Of a stretch of 64,000 nt of DNA, positions 15,983 through 25,125 are shown piece by piece (position 1 is the first letter of the stretch; every line of letters starts with the position of its first letter). This stretch comes from Rothia aerolata. Its GTDB lineage: Bacteria; Actinomycetota; Actinomycetes; Actinomycetales; Micrococcaceae. The stretch spans positions 434,001-498,000 of the forward strand of contig NZ_BMDC01000001.1 of the NCBI RefSeq assembly GCF_014635585.1, in the 5' to 3' direction. Below the pieces are notes generated by a model that ran no database searches, was not told the DNA's origin, and saw only the letters and a list, made by a program, of their open reading frames with translations. The translations under genes and the position numbers were made by a program.

Positions 15983-17575
15983 TTACTCGCCTCGACTCTC
16001 CTCCTGCTGCTTCTTCTTGGCAGCTCGTTCACGCTTCTTTGCTTCGACAGATTCAGTCCACACACCGGCGATGCGCTCGGCTTCCAGCTCAGCACGAGCC
16101 TCAGCCTTGGCGTCCATCCGCTCGTGGTACTGGGCCTTACGCTCGGAGCGGGTGGGGCGAATGATCTCGTCCAGACGGGAGTCGGTGCCTCGGGGGCTAG
16201 AGAGGAGCTCAGCACCGCCCACCATAGTGGGCTCCCAGTCAAAAATCACCGAATCGTTGGCTTCGCCGATCACCACGGCATCTCCGGCGCGAGCCCCCTG
16301 CTTGAAGAGCTCGTCTTCGATGCCCAGCTTAGCAAACCGGTCTGCCAAATAGCCCACCGCTTCGTCATTGTTAAAGTCGGTCTGCTGAATCCACCGCTCG
16401 GGCTTCTCACCGATCACGCGGAAGAGAGGCTCCAGGTTCCGCTCTTCACGGCGGATAAAGAACTCCTGCTGCTTCTTGTTGCGGAAGCCCTTGGGGCGAA
16501 TCACCGCAACCTCTTCGACCTTGGTCTCTTCTACCTCTTCACGGGCTGCGCGATCAGCCGCCACAATCTCTGCCATGGCAAAGGTCAGCTGACGCAGACC
16601 CTCGTGGGAGGCGGTGGAGATTTCAAAGACCTTGAAGCCCATTTTCTCAAAGTCCTCGCGCACAAAGTCGGCCAGCTCGCGGGCCTCTAGCACGTCAATC
16701 TTGTTAAGAACGATCAGCTGGGGCCGCTCGTTGAGGGGTACGGTGACGCCGGCGGTGGGGTCAACCTGATAGTTCTCGAGTTCCGCGCGAATAATGTTGA
16801 AGTCGGTGATGGGGTCACGGCCCGGTTCGAGGGTGGCGCAGTCAAGCACGTGAACAATGGCAGAGGATCGCTCCACATGGCGCAGGAACTGGTGGCCCAG
16901 TCCCTTGCCCTGGGAGGCACCCTCAATCAGACCGGGAACATCGGCAACGGTAAAGCGGGTATCACCGGCTTCAACCACACCCAGATTAGGCACCAGGGTG
17001 GTAAAGGGGTAGTCGGCAATCTTAGGCCGCGCCGCCGAAATAGCCGCAATCAGCGATGACTTACCCGCCGAGGGAAAGCCCACCAGAGCGACGTCCGCAA
17101 TCGACTTCAGCTCCAGCATAATATCGCGCTGGTCGCCGGGAATACCCAGCAGTGCAAAGCCGGGAGCTTTACGCTTGGTCGAAGCCAGCGCGGCGTTGCC
17201 CAGGCCACCCTGGCCACCGCGGGCAGCAATGTACTCATCGCCCACCCGCACCAAATCGGCTAGCACGTTGCCCTCGCGGTCTTTAACCACCGTGCCCTGG
17301 GGCACCGAAAGCACCAGAGAGTCACCGTTGAAACCGTGGTGCATATCGCCGCGACCAATATCGCCGTTGGGGGCATGCTGGTGGGGGCTGTGGTGGTACT
17401 CCAGCAGGGTGGTGGACTGACCATCAACCCGCAGAATAACGTCTCCACCGTTACCGCCGTTACCGCCGTTGGGCCCACCCAAGGGCTTAAACTTCTCGCG
17501 GCGAACCGAGACACAGCCGTGCCCGCCATGGCCACCGGAAACGTGCAGGACGACGCGGTCAACAAACTCAGCCAC
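15983..17575 (-). CDS. obgE: GTPase Obg/CgtA
   Basis: Obg is an essential ribosome-associated GTPase linked to 50S assembly and the stringent response. The 530-residue protein has the glycine-rich Obg domain (about 1-160), a G domain with [10 protein letters not shown] (G1), DVPGLIEGA (G3) and LNKIDV (G4), and a C-terminal OCT domain around 350-430 ([14 protein letters not shown]). A basic, lysine- and glutamate-rich tail of about 70 residues follows. Start is GTG at 17575 with GGAG upstream. Order rplU-rpmA-obgE-proB-proA is classical. A terminator between rpmA and obgE means obgE has its own promoter or reads through. Confidence 0.96.
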   Translation of the reverse strand: MAEFVDRVVLHVSGGHGGHGCVSVRREKFKPLGGPNGGNGGNGGDVILRVDGQSTTLLEYHHSPHQHAPNGDIGRGDMHHGFNGDSLVLSVPQGTVVKDREGNVLADLVRVGDEYIAARGGQGGLGNAALASTKRKAPGFALLGIPGDQRDIMLELKSIADVALVGFPSAGKSSLIAAISAARPKIADYPFTTLVPNLGVVEAGDTRFTVADVPGLIEGASQGKGLGHQFLRHVERSSAIVHVLDCATLEPGRDPITDFNIIRAELENYQVDPTAGVTVPLNERPQLIVLNKIDVLEARELADFVREDFEKMGFKVFEISTASHEGLRQLTFAMAEIVAADRAAREEVEETKVEEVAVIRPKGFRNKKQQEFFIRREERNLEPLFRVIGEKPERWIQQTDFNNDEAVGYLADRFAKLGIEDELFKQGARAGDAVVIGEANDSVIFDWEPTMVGGAELLSSPRGTDSRLDEIIRPTRSERKAQYHERMDAKAEARAELEAERIAGVWTESVEAKKRERAAKKKQQEESRGE

Positions 17576-17649
17576 GATGTACTCCTAGGGATTTAGAACT
17601 AAAAACTGTCTTCAATTGTGCCATACCGCGGCACCGGGAAATCCTAAAC

Positions 17650-17686
17650 AAAAAGGGCAAACACCAAAAACCGGTGTTTGCCCTTT
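17650..17686 (-). terminator. Terminator after rpmA
   Basis: AAAGGGCAAACACC/GGTGTTTGCCCTTT stem followed on the minus strand by TTTGTTT. It closes the rplU-rpmA unit. Confidence 0.9.
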
Positions 17687-17705
17687 CCGCTAAACTCTGG
17701 AAAGC

Positions 17706-17963
17706 TTACTCAGCTGCTGCCAGAATGTTGACGACCTTGCGGCCCTTGCGGGTACCGAACTCGACCTTGCCTGCTGCCAGAGCGAACAGGGTGTCATCTC
17801 CGCCACGACCAACGTTGTTTCCGGGGTGGAAGTGGGTGCCGCGCTGGCGAACAAGAATCTCGCCTGCGTTGACGGTCTGACCGCCGTAGCGCTTAACACC
17901 GAGGTACTGGGGGTTTGAGTCACGGCCGTTGCGGGTGGAGCTTGCGCCCTTCTTATGTGCCAT
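17706..17963 (-). CDS. rpmA: 50S ribosomal protein L27
   Basis: L27 lies at the peptidyl transferase centre of the 50S subunit. The 85-residue protein starts [19 protein letters not shown] and continues with [14 protein letters not shown] and [13 protein letters not shown], all typical. There is no cleavable N-terminal extension of the Firmicutes type, so the N-terminus is ready for function after Met removal. It follows rplU by about 50 bases, with AAGGTAGG as ribosome site. Confidence 0.97.
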   Translation of the reverse strand: MAHKKGASSTRNGRDSNPQYLGVKRYGGQTVNAGEILVRQRGTHFHPGNNVGRGGDDTLFALAAGKVEFGTRKGRKVVNILAAAE

Positions 17964-18013
17964 TTGTGCCTACCTTAGGTAAAAGTTTGGATTAAAACTG
18001 ATTCTAACTGAAA

Positions 18014-18325
18014 TTACGCGTCGATCGAGGTGATCTTAACGGTGGTCAGTTCTGCGCGGAAACCCTGGCGCTTCTTGTAACCAGTCTTGTTCTTGTACTT
18101 CTGGATAACGATCTTAGGACCGCGAAGATCCTCGACCTTTTCAGCAGTTACCTTTGCAGAAGCCAGTGACTTGGCATCTACGGTTACCTTGTCGCCATCA
18201 ACCAGCATCAGAACGGGAAGTTCTACGGTTGCGCCAGCTTCGCCAGCAACGCGATCAAGGGTAACGATGTCTCCAACGGAGACCTTTTCCTGGCGGCCAC
18301 CAGCGCGAACAATTGCGTAGGACAC
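18014..18325 (-). CDS. rplU: 50S ribosomal protein L21
   Basis: L21 binds 23S rRNA in the 50S subunit. The 103-residue product from the GTG at 18325 starts [15 protein letters not shown], the standard L21 opening, and ends with the basic [20 protein letters not shown] segment. The longer frame upstream to 18439 adds residues with no L21 similarity. It heads the rplU-rpmA unit; the ribosome site is weak (GAGTT), but a long leader of untranslated sequence precedes it. Confidence 0.95.
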   Translation of the reverse strand: MSYAIVRAGGRQEKVSVGDIVTLDRVAGEAGATVELPVLMLVDGDKVTVDAKSLASAKVTAEKVEDLRGPKIVIQKYKNKTGYKKRQGFRAELTTVKITSIDA

Positions 18326-18719
18326 TTGGGAACTCAATTCTCTTGACGTCTTTTTTAACAGTGCGAACGAGCGTCTTACAGCGCACCAAAACGTGTACGG
18401 TTTGATCCCCTGCCAAGAGTGAACCCTTGAACCGTTCAAACAACACGGGGGTAAGAACGCTCGAACCTATGGCTGAAATCCAACGGTTTTCACCGCCTCA
18501 TTCCACTGAACCCACGCTAACGTTTGCTTGTGGGAACAGCACCAGCACACTAGCTTACGGGATTTAGCAATTCCGAACAAGCGGAAGAGGCGCTGCGCAA
18601 GGCCGATGTGCTTAAAACGACAGCGAAGATACGGTGGGAGATAACCCGAGAGCGCCTGGCCAACTGGCATCGGGGCTGGCGTTTAAGGGAGGTTGGCCAG
18701 CGCTCTCGAGTTAGATACC
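18326..18719 (-). other. Intergenic region: rplU leader and hairpin after rne
   Basis: About 390 bases without a gene. The part near 18326-18640 should hold the rplU promoter and leader. The part near rne carries a hairpin at 18648-18707, with arms GAGAGCGCCTGGCCAAC and GTTGGCCAGCGCTCTC paired except for one bulged base. The hairpin lacks a T-run. Its GGCCAGCGCTCT and TTAAGGGA segments recur after nirD at 29977-30017. Confidence 0.55.
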
Positions 18720-21671
18720 TTACTTACCCTCTCGCTTAATGTCCTCTGCCGCGACGCCCACGCCCAGCATGACTACCTCTGAGGAGTCTTGCTTGGCGGT
18801 CGGCGCTGCCGCAGAAGCTACCACGGTTGCTGCTGCCTGCGCCGCCTCAACCTGCTGGGTGTTCACGGTGCCGTCGATTCCGGTCGAGACAGCACGGCGG
18901 GCACGGCGCTTGCGCGGCTTTACCTCGGTGGCGGGCTCAACCTGCTGGGTCTCAGCCGGCTTCTCCTCGCGCTGGGGCTGTTCTGCGCGCTTGTTCTCGC
19001 GTTTCTCAGCAGAGCCTGCGGAATCAGCAGAGCGGTCTTCGCGGCCGGAAAGATCCCGGCCAGCCTTCTGCGAGGCACGGGCACGAGCTTCACCGGCGCG
19101 AATTGCCTCGTAGCGGGAGGAATTCTGGGTGAAGCGCTCATCCAGACCGGTCTCGGAATCGTCTTCAGGTGAGGCGTCTGAGTTCTCCCCCAGCTGCTCC
19201 GCCTTAATCTGGCGCTTCTGCTTGCGGCTGAGCTTCTTGGATTCCTGCTTGTCAAAGACCTCTGCCAGAGATTCAAGAGTGAAGGAACCCTGCTCCCCCA
19301 TTGACTCTTCGATCTCTTCGGAAGAGTCATGGCCCTGGGGCAACTCAATTACTTCACCCCCGATGGTCAGCACCATATCCGGCTGACCGTTCAGCACTGA
19401 ATTCTGCTGGTTCTCAGCAGCCTCTGCCGCCTCGCGACGGTTCTTCTTGCGGCGCTTACGCTTGCGGGCGTTCTTCGACTCGGTCTTGGCCTCGTCTGAC
19501 TCAGCCTGCTCCTCGGTGTGGGCGCTGGCGGCAACGATATTGGCCAGGGCCGCCCGGCGGGCCTCGTTCTTCTGCTGCTCCTGCGGATCAACCTGGGTCT
19601 CTTCGATGCGGGAGTCGCGGTTGCGCTGCTGCTTGCGCGCCTTGCGGCGGTCGTCGCGGTCGCGGTGATCGTGGCGGTGGATGAAGTCAGAAGCGCCACC
19701 GGAGCGACCCTTCAGCGGCTGATCCTGAACCAGGATTCCTCGACCGGCGCAGGCCTCACAGGGCTCCGAGAAAACTTCCAGCAGACCGGTGCCCATACGC
19801 TTGCGGGTCATCTGCACCAGGCCAAGCGAGGTGACCTCAGCCACCTGATGCTTGGTGCGGTCGCGACCCAGGCACTCCACCAGGCGGCGCAGCACCAGCT
19901 CGCGGTTAGATTCGAGCACCATATCGATAAAGTCAATCACGATGATGCCGCCGATATCGCGCAGGCGCAGCTGGCGCACAATCTCTTCGGCCGCCTCAAG
20001 ATTGTTCTTGGTCACGGTCTCTTCGAGGTTGCCACCGGAGCCTGTGAACTTACCGGTGTTCACATCGACCACGGTCATGGCCTCGGTGCGGTCAATCACC
20101 AGCGAACCACCGGAGGGCAGGTAGACCTTGCGGTCTAGCGCCTTAGCCAGCTGCTCTTCAATGCGGAAGTGGTCAAAGAGGTCCTCTTCTTCCTCCCACT
20201 TCTTCAGGCGATCTACCAGGTCGGGGGCCATGTAGGTCACGTAGGCCTCGATGGAATCCCAGGCCTCAGTTCCCTGCACGGTCATAGAAGTGAAGTCTTC
20301 GTTGAAGACATCGCGCACGGTCTTAATGGTGAGGTCGGGCTCCTGGTAGAGCATTTCGGGAGCAAGGGTCTTGGGAGCCTCAGCAGCTGCCTTGATTTCC
20401 TCCCACTGCACGCGCAGGCGGTTAATATCGTGGGTCAGCTCGTCTTCTGAAGCGCCCTCGGCAGCGGTGCGAACGATGACGCCGGCCCCCTCGGGCAGCT
20501 TGTCCTTGAGGATCTTCTTCAGGCGGGCACGCTCGTTATCGGGCAGCTTGCGGGAGATGCCGGTCATAGAACCGCCGGGTACGTAGACCAGGAAGCGGCC
20601 GGGTAGGGAAACCTGGGAGGTCAGGCGAGCGCCCTTGTGGCCCACGGGATCCTTGGTGACCTGCACCAGCACCGAGTCACCGGGCTTGAGAGCGTTTTCA
20701 ATCTTGCGGGGGGCGCCTTCCAGGCCGGAGACATCCCAGTTCACTTCACCGGCGTAGAGCACCGCGTTGCGGCCGCGGCCAATATCTACGAAGGCTGCTT
20801 CCATGGAGGGCAGAACATTCTGCACCTTGCCGAAGTAGACGTTGCCAATCAGCGAATCCTGCTGGGTCTTAGAGACAAAGTGCTCTGCCAGCACGCCGTC
20901 TTCGAGCACGCCAATCTGAATGCGGTCGTCCTTCTGGCGCACAATCATCTGGCGGTCTACGGATTCGCGGCGGGCCAGGAACTCTGCCTCGGAGATGCCG
21001 CGCTGGCGGCGGCCACCGGCGCGGGATTCGCGGCGGCGCATCTTCTTGGCTTCTAGGCGGGTGGAGCCGCGCACGCCGGTGACCCGGTTGGTGGTGTGGG
21101 AGTCGGAGATGCGCTGGGTGCGCACCTTGGTGATGGTGTTCTCGGGGTCACCGTCTACTCCGCCGTCAATTTCGATGTCGGATTCACCGCGACGACGGCG
21201 ACGACGGCGGCGGGAGGAGACTTCCTCCTCATCGTGGGTCAGCTCTGCCAGGCGGCGGGCCCGGCGCTCTGCTTCTTTTGCCTCTCGGGCGGCCTCGCGC
21301 TCGGCGCGGACCTTCTCGGTAATTTCATCGAGGTTGGGGGCAAAGAAGAGCAGGTTATTGGTGGATGCCTTGGCGGTAATGCTCTGCAACTCTTCTGCCA
21401 GCAGCTCGCGCTGGGACTTGGGGGCAGGCTCCTGCTCCGCGGCGTCGTCCTCGGTCTTCTCCTCGGCATCCTCAGCGTTAGCCTCGGCAGTTTCGGCTAC
21501 CTCAGGCTGGGCATCTTCAGTTTCGGCGGTGCCGGACTGCTCAGTCTCAGGTTGTTCGGTTTCAGCCTGCTCGGTCTCGGGCTGAGACTCGACCTGCTGC
21601 TGGTCTACCGCAGCGTTTTCTACAGCTTCTTCACGCTGGGTTGAGTCTAGCGACTCATTCGATTCACTCAT
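18720..21671 (-). CDS. rne: Ribonuclease E/G
   Basis: The endoribonuclease that starts mRNA decay and matures rRNA and tRNA in actinobacteria. The 983-residue protein has an acidic N-terminal extension of about 110 residues, an Arg-rich linker, an S1 domain near 275-380 (NVYFGKVQNVLPSMEAAFVDIG), the DNase-I-like catalytic domain with TVVDVNTGKFTG and GGIIVIDFIDM, a Zn-link pair EPCEACAGRG near 645, and a disordered C-terminal part of about 320 residues with alternating acidic and basic patches. The catalytic core is central with arms on both sides, as in mycobacterial RNase E. ATG at 21671 has AGGAG; a TTG two codons upstream is possible. Confidence 0.93.
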   Translation of the reverse strand: MSESNESLDSTQREEAVENAAVDQQQVESQPETEQAETEQPETEQSGTAETEDAQPEVAETAEANAEDAEEKTEDDAAEQEPAPKSQRELLAEELQSITAKASTNNLLFFAPNLDEITEKVRAEREAAREAKEAERRARRLAELTHDEEEVSSRRRRRRRRGESDIEIDGGVDGDPENTITKVRTQRISDSHTTNRVTGVRGSTRLEAKKMRRRESRAGGRRQRGISEAEFLARRESVDRQMIVRQKDDRIQIGVLEDGVLAEHFVSKTQQDSLIGNVYFGKVQNVLPSMEAAFVDIGRGRNAVLYAGEVNWDVSGLEGAPRKIENALKPGDSVLVQVTKDPVGHKGARLTSQVSLPGRFLVYVPGGSMTGISRKLPDNERARLKKILKDKLPEGAGVIVRTAAEGASEDELTHDINRLRVQWEEIKAAAEAPKTLAPEMLYQEPDLTIKTVRDVFNEDFTSMTVQGTEAWDSIEAYVTYMAPDLVDRLKKWEEEEDLFDHFRIEEQLAKALDRKVYLPSGGSLVIDRTEAMTVVDVNTGKFTGSGGNLEETVTKNNLEAAEEIVRQLRLRDIGGIIVIDFIDMVLESNRELVLRRLVECLGRDRTKHQVAEVTSLGLVQMTRKRMGTGLLEVFSEPCEACAGRGILVQDQPLKGRSGGASDFIHRHDHRDRDDRRKARKQQRNRDSRIEETQVDPQEQQKNEARRAALANIVAASAHTEEQAESDEAKTESKNARKRKRRKKNRREAAEAAENQQNSVLNGQPDMVLTIGGEVIELPQGHDSSEEIEESMGEQGSFTLESLAEVFDKQESKKLSRKQKRQIKAEQLGENSDASPEDDSETGLDERFTQNSSRYEAIRAGEARARASQKAGRDLSGREDRSADSAGSAEKRENKRAEQPQREEKPAETQQVEPATEVKPRKRRARRAVSTGIDGTVNTQQVEAAQAAATVVASAAAPTAKQDSSEVVMLGVGVAAEDIKREGK

Positions 21672-22057
21672 AGTCAATCTGCTCCTGTAGCGCTACCGCC
21701 GTACCTGGCGCGCTACCCATCACGGGCCGAATAAATCAACCCTCAAGTCTTCTGGTACCGGGTTCCCTCAAGCCCTCTTCAGGGCGATTGACTGCGAGAC
21801 TAATCTTTCTTTGATCACATCTTCGCAGCGAACCCGACCGGTGAGCTCTCTACCGAGCCGGTGCATCGTGCACTGATCTTGCGGGGCGGTCTTCGCTGGT
21901 ATTGCGGCGCACTCGCCCTTCGGTTTCACTGACCGGGCTCACTGTTGAACGTACGGGAACAACAGTAAACCATTGCAATTGTCTCACAGACTCTCAGGAT
22001 TTATTGACCTTATATCAGTATTATGGGCTAAGGATTTGTCAGTGTAGAGAGGAAACT
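21672..22057. promoter_or_regulatory. Divergent region between rne and VKOR gene, long rne leader
   Basis: About 390 bases with no supported gene. The rne side is rich in short inverted repeats (for example TAGCGCTA and ACCGGTGAGCTCTCTACCGAGCCGGT near 21838-21863), compatible with a structured leader. RNase E of E. coli autoregulates through its leader; whether this happens here is inference. Confidence 0.4.
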
Positions 22058-22690
22058 ATGTCAACATCGAGCATGCTCGCTGAGCGAGAAACGGGTGATT
22101 ACCCCCTGTTTTCCCGCCTGGATCGCAATTTTGCGATTCTGTCTTTGATTACCGGAGCACTCGCCCTAGTCTCGGCGATTGTTCTGGTCTACGAGCGCAT
22201 GCAGGTTTATATTGACCCTAATCACCAGTCAATTTGTGATATTAACGCCATTCTTAACTGTGGCACGGTCATGAGAACTCCCTATGCTGAGGCTTTTGGC
22301 TTTCCCAACCCCTTCATTGGCTTGGTGGGCTACACCATTGTTCTGACCATTTCTATGGCCTTGCTGGCCAAAGCTCGTTTTGCCAACTGGTTCTGGATTT
22401 GCATGAACATTGGCCACCTGCTGGCCTTCGCTTTTGTCTGCTACCTCTGGTTCAACACCACCTTCAATATCAACGCCCTGTGTATCTTCTGCATGGTGGT
22501 GTGGCTGATGCAGACCTTCCTGCTGGTGAGGGTCACCGCCCGCAATATCACCGCCGGTGTGATTCCCGCTCCCGAGCACATTCGTGAGGCCGCTCAGGGC
22601 TGGTCTTGGTTTGTGATTGTGCTGATTGTCGTGGTGATTTACGGCATCATCGTAATCCGATTCTTCGATCAGATTGTGGGCATGTTCTAA
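22058..22690 (+). CDS. Vitamin K epoxide reductase family membrane protein
   Basis: A 210-residue membrane protein with about five helices, of the bacterial VKOR family that reoxidises extracytoplasmic disulfide-forming proteins using quinone. The four key cysteines are seen: loop pair in CDINAILNCG (about residues 60-69) and the active-site CXXC as ALCIFCMVVW near residue 142. The start at 22058 has GAGAGGAAA upstream. In actinobacteria VKOR replaces DsbB and partners with DsbA-like proteins; no secreted DsbA is fused here, and no obvious partner lies adjacent. Convergent with ndk through a shared terminator. Confidence 0.92.
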   Translation: MSTSSMLAERETGDYPLFSRLDRNFAILSLITGALALVSAIVLVYERMQVYIDPNHQSICDINAILNCGTVMRTPYAEAFGFPNPFIGLVGYTIVLTISMALLAKARFANWFWICMNIGHLLAFAFVCYLWFNTTFNINALCIFCMVVWLMQTFLLVRVTARNITAGVIPAPEHIREAAQGWSWFVIVLIVVVIYGIIVIRFFDQIVGMF

Positions 22691-22701
22691 TCTTCCGCAA
22701 G

Positions 22702-22745
22702 AAAAAGGGAGCGGCCGAGGGGTTTCCTCGGCCGCTCCCTTTTTC
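22702..22745. terminator. Bidirectional terminator between VKOR and ndk
   Basis: Near-perfect 19-bp stem with AAAAAGGGAGCGGCCGAGG on the left arm and its complement on the right, flanked by A- and T-runs, so it works on both strands. Confidence 0.92.
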
Positions 22746-22759
22746 TTATATAAGAGACT

Positions 22760-23176
22760 TTAGGCACCGAACCAGATAGCGATTTCACGCTCTGCCGACT
22801 CGGGCGAGTCTGAACCGTGTACCAGGTTCTTCTGCACGGCCTCTCCCCAGTCCCGGCCCAGGTCGCCGCGAATGGTACCGGCGGGGGCAGTGGTGGGGTC
22901 TGAGGAGCCCATAATGGTGCGAGCGCCCTCAATCACGCGCTCACCCTCGAGAATCAGGGCAACCACCGGGCCCGAGCTCATGAACTCCACCAGGGGACGG
23001 AAGAAGGGCTTGCCCTCGTGCTCGGCGTAGTGCTGGGTGAGGATTTCCTCGGTGGGAGTCAGCATCTTGAGGTCTACGATCTTGTAGCCCTTGGTTTCAA
23101 AGCGGCTCAGCACCTCGCCAATGAGGTTGCGCTGAACGCCGTCGGGCTTCACCAAAATCAAGCTGCGCTCGGTCAT
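22760..23176 (-). CDS. ndk: Nucleoside diphosphate kinase
   Basis: Ndk exchanges gamma-phosphates among nucleoside di- and triphosphates. The 138-residue protein has the start TERSLILVKPDGVQRNLIGEVL and the region GPVVALILEGERVI, and the catalytic His lies in NLVHGSDSPESAEREI, the family active-site motif. Ribosome site AAGGAGA. It lies downstream of the ileS-folC-DUF4233 run in a common actinobacterial order, with a gap of 90 bases to the DUF4233 gene. Confidence 0.97.
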   Translation of the reverse strand: MTERSLILVKPDGVQRNLIGEVLSRFETKGYKIVDLKMLTPTEEILTQHYAEHEGKPFFRPLVEFMSSGPVVALILEGERVIEGARTIMGSSDPTTAPAGTIRGDLGRDWGEAVQKNLVHGSDSPESAEREIAIWFGA

Positions 23177-23266
23177 CTTTTCTCCTTATCTATGAGTTAC
23201 CCCGGCACCTCAGGTACCGGGGTTAGTTCATTCTCTAGCCTACATCAGCTGGCTGACTGAGTGGTT

Positions 23267-23704
23267 TTAGAGAGGGTTGTTGCGCTCCCATTCTTCCTGT
23301 TCGCGGGCGCGCTGGGCGTTCTCCCGGTCTAGCTTTTCGCCGGTTACCAGCGCGTACCAGTAGGTAAGAGCGAAAGCTACACCGATAAAGAGCATGGGAG
23401 TCAGCGCTAGCCCGCCCAGAATCAGCAGAACCTGTAGCACCCAGCCCAGAATATAGCCCCAGGGCTTTTTGAGAAAGGCGGGGGTAATAAGAAAGGCGAG
23501 CGCTAGGGCCAGGCCCAGCACCCAGATGGTTACCTTGACCGAACCCGGTTCATTCTGGTTAAGGCCGAAGGTGGCCAGGGTTCCGAAGTAGGCAACCAGT
23601 GCTTCCAGGCAGAGCACGGTAGAAGCAAACATGGTTTTAATAGAACGCTGTTTCTTCTTCATGCCCGGCCGCCATTCGCGCTGGGCTTTAGTCATTCGTG
23701 CCAT
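23267..23704 (-). CDS. DUF4233 membrane protein
   Basis: A 145-residue integral membrane protein with four predicted helices (about 27-45, 57-78, 82-100, 103-122) and a charged C-terminal tail (RENAQRAREQEEWERNNPL). DUF4233 proteins are typically encoded right after folC in actinobacteria; function is unknown. The ATG at 23704 overlaps the folC stop by one base (TAATG), so translation is coupled. Confidence 0.88.
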   Translation of the reverse strand: MARMTKAQREWRPGMKKKQRSIKTMFASTVLCLEALVAYFGTLATFGLNQNEPGSVKVTIWVLGLALALAFLITPAFLKKPWGYILGWVLQVLLILGGLALTPMLFIGVAFALTYWYALVTGEKLDRENAQRAREQEEWERNNPL

Positions 23705-25125
23705 TAGAGTCCTAACAAGTCTCGGGCTTCGCCCACTACGGTGATGGAGCCGGTGATGAGCACCGCTCCGGCTGCCTGATCGTTGTTGCCCACCGAGGTA
23801 ATGGCCGCCGCCACGGCGTCATGAAGGTGCTCGTGTTTTTCGAGCAGATCTTCGTCGAAGCCGGCATCCAGCGCCATGTTTTCCAGTTCGTCGGGGGCGA
23901 TTGCCCGCGGGGAGGTTGAGGCGGTGAGGTAGAGCTTCAATCCTGAGTCCACCGAGTCCAGGTATTCCTCCCGGATGGTCTCAAAGATACCCCGAGCGTC
24001 TTTTTCCTGGAGCACACCGATGACCAGGGCAATCTCGTCTACCGCGAAAGACTCCTTGAAGGCTTCGGCTGAAGCGCGAATGCCGTGGGGGTTATGCGCT
24101 GCATCGACGACGACGGTCGGCGAGTTGCGCACGATCTCCAGGCGTCCGGGGGACTTGAGTTCTTCCCAGCCCGAGCGAATCAGTTCGGGGTTCAGCGGGG
24201 TCTCTCCCCCACCCAAGAATGCCTCGACCGCGGCGATAGCCACCGCGGCGTTTTCAGCCTGGTGGGCCCCGAAGAGCGGTAGCGGCAGCTCGGTGTAGGT
24301 ATCAGCTAGGCCCTTCACCGAAATCATCTGGCCACCCACGCCGGGCTTGCGGTCTGCCAGGCCAAACTCCACGCCCTCAAAGCGGAACTGAGCGTCGTGA
24401 GCCCGGGCAGAATCCAGCAGAACCTGGGCGGCGGCAGGGTCTTGGGCGGCAGAAACTAGGAAGCCGCCGTCCTTAATAATCCCCTGCTTTTCCCCGGCAA
24501 TTTCCTCCAGGGTCTCCCCCAGCATGTCGGTGTGGTCAAGCCCAATGGGGGTTACCACCGACACAGCGGCGTCAGCCACGTTGGTGGAATCCCAGGTACC
24601 ACCAATGCCCACTTCAAGAATCATCACGTCAACCGGCTCATCGGCAAACACCGCAAAGGCCAGCACAGTCAGCGCCTCAAAGTAGGTAATCTTGGGATTG
24701 TTTTCCGCCTCAAGTTCGGCATCTACCATCTGTAGGTAGGGCTGAATCTCCTCCCAGATACGCACAAAGGTCTCATCAGAGACAGGCTCACCGTCGATGG
24801 AGATACGTTCGGTCACCGATGAGAGGTGGGGGCTGGTGAAGCGGCCAGTACGCAAATCGTGCGCCATGAGTATGCGCTCAATCATGCGGGCGGTGGAGGT
24901 CTTACCGTTGGTGCCGGTGATGTGGATAACCGGGGCGGCCTTGTTCGGCTCACCCAGAATCTCCACGGCACGAGCCACCGCATCGAGTCGAGGTTCCATC
25001 TTATTTTCGGGAGCCCGTGACAGCAGCTCCCGGTAAACCGACTCCACGCCGAAAGCGGCAGCAGCACTGCCGCTTTCGGCGCTCAAGTCAGCGAAGATGG
25101 AATCGTGTTCCATGTTTTCGCTCAT
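23704..25125 (-). CDS. folC: Bifunctional dihydrofolate/folylpolyglutamate synthase
   Basis: FolC adds glutamate residues to folates and, in bifunctional forms, makes dihydrofolate from dihydropteroate. The 473-residue protein has the Mur-ligase ATP-binding motif ITGTNGKTSTARMIE (about 70-84), SPHLSSVTERI and the VVDAAHNPHGIRAS motif in the C-terminal domain. The start codon directly abuts the ileS stop (TAA then ATG), with AAAGG inside ileS. Together with DUF4233 and probably ndk it belongs to the ileS transcript. Confidence 0.95.
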   Translation of the reverse strand: MSENMEHDSIFADLSAESGSAAAAFGVESVYRELLSRAPENKMEPRLDAVARAVEILGEPNKAAPVIHITGTNGKTSTARMIERILMAHDLRTGRFTSPHLSSVTERISIDGEPVSDETFVRIWEEIQPYLQMVDAELEAENNPKITYFEALTVLAFAVFADEPVDVMILEVGIGGTWDSTNVADAAVSVVTPIGLDHTDMLGETLEEIAGEKQGIIKDGGFLVSAAQDPAAAQVLLDSARAHDAQFRFEGVEFGLADRKPGVGGQMISVKGLADTYTELPLPLFGAHQAENAAVAIAAVEAFLGGGETPLNPELIRSGWEELKSPGRLEIVRNSPTVVVDAAHNPHGIRASAEAFKESFAVDEIALVIGVLQEKDARGIFETIREEYLDSVDSGLKLYLTASTSPRAIAPDELENMALDAGFDEDLLEKHEHLHDAVAAAITSVGNNDQAAGAVLITGSITVVGEARDLLGL

